A stretch of DNA of 14,576 nt from Halomonas sp. GTDB lineage: Bacteria > Pseudomonadota > Gammaproteobacteria > Pseudomonadales > Halomonadaceae. The stretch is taken from NCBI GenBank assembly GCA_007116835.1, contig SKHS01000254.1, positions 1-14,576 of the forward strand, in the 5' to 3' direction. The position numbers were made by a program, and so were the translations under genes. Under the pieces are notes generated by a model that saw nothing but the letters and a program-made list of their open reading frames with translations, searched no databases and was not told where the DNA came from. Positions 13,215 through 14,576 of the stretch are shown piece by piece. How positions within the stretch are numbered: position 1 is the stretch's first letter; each line of letters opens with the position of its first letter.

Positions 13215-14576
13215 GTGTCTACGTTGAGTACTTCCTTGCTACGCCCCCTGTATACAGCGGCCCAAGTACGTGAGCTTGATCGACGCACGATTGTCGGTGG
13301 CATCGAAAGTTTTGCTTTAATGCAACGTGCCGCTTCCAGCGCATGGCACAGTTTTCGTTCCCGGTGGCCGCAGGCGCGCAGCGTCACGGTATTGTGTGGT
13401 GGGGGCAATAACGGTGGTGATGGTCACGTGCTGGCTGCGCTGGCGATGCAATCTGGGTTGAAGGTGCAGCGTATCTCTCTAAAGCCCAGTGAGGCATTAA
13501 CAGGCGATGTTGCGCGTGCAGCTGAGCTTGCCACGGCGGCAGGTGTCGGCTGGGAGGAGTGGCAGCCCAACACCACGTTAGCAGGCGAGGTGGTTGTCGA
13601 TGCGCTATTGGGCACTGGGCTTGAGGGTGAAGTCAAAGGGAGTGTTCGGCAGGTTATAGCGGCTATAAATGCTGCTCACCAGCCCATCTTAGCGCTAGAT
13701 ATTCCATCGGGAATTTCCGCTAATACTGGCGCTGTATTAGGCGTCGCTGTAAAGGCAGCCTGCACGGTCACCTTTATCGGTGATAAAATTGGTTTGCACA
13801 CCGGCGATTCTCCTGCTTATACAGGAGACGTCGACTTTCGTCCGCTGGGCGTTAAGGCGCAGGCTTTTTTTGATATTCCACCAACCGCCTGGCGCTTAAA
13901 TGATGAGCTGCTTGCAGAGGCTTTTGCGCCCCGTTCGCGGATTAGCCACAAGGGAGACCTGGGGCATGTGTTGGTAATGGGAGGTGCGCCGGGGTTTGGG
14001 GGAGCGGCGCTGCTGGCTTCCCAGGCAGCGGCTCGTTTAGGGGCTGGTAAAGTTAGCTTGGCAACCGCACCTGAGCACGTAGCCGCCAGTTTAGTTCGCT
14101 GTCCAGAGGTAATGGCACATGGCGTGCGTGGTGGCGCGGAAGCGAGCTTATTGCCCTGTGCGGATGTGGTGGTTGTTGGGCCTGGCCTTGGTCAAGATGC
14201 TTGGGGGCAGGCGATGTTACAGAGTGCTTTACAGTCAGAACTGCCGTTGGTAGTCGATGCGGATGCGCTAAACTTATTAGCCAGCCGTTGGCCTGACGTG
14301 CGTCGTGACAACTGGGTGCTCACCCCGCATCCTGGTGAAGCGGCAAGGCTGCTTGGCTGTTCGGTAGCAGAGGTTCAGGCGGATCGGCCTGCTGCAGTGC
14401 AGGCACTGCAGCGTGAGCGAGGTGGCGTCGTGATACTTAAAGGGGCAGGCAGCTTAATTGCTGGCCCCAGTGGGCTTGTAGTGTGCCCTTACGGCAACCC
14501 TGGCATGGCCAGCGGTGGCATGGGAGACGTGCTGAGCGGTATGTTGGGAACGCTGATCGCCCAGCATGACAGCGTA
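13215..14576 (+). CDS. nnr: Bifunctional NAD(P)H-hydrate epimerase / ADP-dependent dehydratase (cut by window edge)
   Basis: Repairs hydrated NAD(P)H: the N-terminal domain interconverts R- and S-NAD(P)HX, and the C-terminal domain dehydrates S-NAD(P)HX with ADP. The frame is open from GTG 13215 to the last base, 454 codons; full-length relatives are about 500 residues, so only the end is missing. The epimerase domain shows CGGGNNGGDGH (61-71) and LALDIPSGI; the dehydratase domain shows KGDLGHVLVMGG, TPHPGEA (370-376) and NPGMASGGMGDVLSG (428-442) with catalytic Asp438. The GTG start has AAGGAG 6 nt upstream. In E. coli this gene is followed by tsaE, amiB and mutL, which may lie to the right. 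Confidence 0.96.
   Translation, partial: MSTLSTSLLRPLYTAAQVRELDRRTIVGGIESFALMQRAASSAWHSFRSRWPQARSVTVLCGGGNNGGDGHVLAALAMQSGLKVQRISLKPSEALTGDVARAAELATAAGVGWEEWQPNTTLAGEVVVDALLGTGLEGEVKGSVRQVIAAINAAHQPILALDIPSGISANTGAVLGVAVKAACTVTFIGDKIGLHTGDSPAYTGDVDFRPLGVKAQAFFDIPPTAWRLNDELLAEAFAPRSRISHKGDLGHVLVMGGAPGFGGAALLASQAAARLGAGKVSLATAPEHVAASLVRCPEVMAHGVRGGAEASLLPCADVVVVGPGLGQDAWGQAMLQSALQSELPLVVDADALNLLASRWPDVRRDNWVLTPHPGEAARLLGCSVAEVQADRPAAVQALQRERGGVVILKGAGSLIAGPSGLVVCPYGNPGMASGGMGDVLSGMLGTLIAQHDSV

Overview
The window looks like chromosomal DNA of a gammaproteobacterium of the Halomonas/Oceanospirillales type. This is inferred from gene order and protein similarity, not from a search. The right two thirds carry the conserved block epmB / efp / epmA / psd / rsgA / orn / queG / nnr known from Escherichia and Pseudomonas. 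As in Pseudomonas, an RhdA-type sulfurtransferase sits beside psd. Base composition looks even, and I see no insertion sequence, phage gene, tRNA, rRNA or CRISPR array.

Left third (1-5340, all on the minus strand): a guanidine-assimilation operon. In transcription order (right to left) it has a guanidine-I (ykkC) riboswitch with an overlapping intrinsic terminator, a periplasmic binding protein, a permease, an ABC ATPase, two DUF1989 proteins (the 'urea carboxylase-associated' pair, now known as carboxyguanidine deiminase subunits), and the N-terminal 312 codons of a biotin-dependent 'urea carboxylase' of the guanidine carboxylase type. The carboxylase runs off the left edge; an allophanate hydrolase gene would be expected beyond it. 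The proposed pathway is uptake of guanidine, ATP- and biotin-dependent carboxylation to carboxyguanidine, deimination to allophanate, then hydrolysis to ammonia and CO2.

The most notable signal is in the 77-bp gap before the carboxylase gene. Two tandem perfect stem-loops, each with an ACGA tetraloop and joined by 15 nt, match the guanidine-II (mini-ykkC) riboswitch. The operon thus appears to carry two unrelated classes of guanidine sensor: class I at the head, acting on transcription of the whole operon, and class II inside it, placed to control translation of the carboxylase. A competing pairing between the linker and the weak Shine-Dalgarno sequence suggests how the second switch could work.

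Middle (5341-8412): a roughly 280-bp gap with no firm gene, then the EF-P modification locus. epmB (lysine 2,3-aminomutase, probably starting at a TTG codon) is divergent from efp, which is followed by a strong stem-loop terminator and epmA (EF-P lysyl ligase). Together these make EF-P and beta-lysylate its Lys34.

Right (8413-14576): psd and rhdA (minus, adjacent), rsgA (minus), orn (plus), queG (minus) and nnr (plus, cut by the right edge). These are housekeeping functions: phosphatidylethanolamine synthesis, sulfur transfer, 30S subunit maturation, nanoRNA turnover, queuosine synthesis and NAD(P)HX repair. Several starts are better supported by ribosome binding sites at internal codons than at the longest open frame; these choices are explained in the entries.
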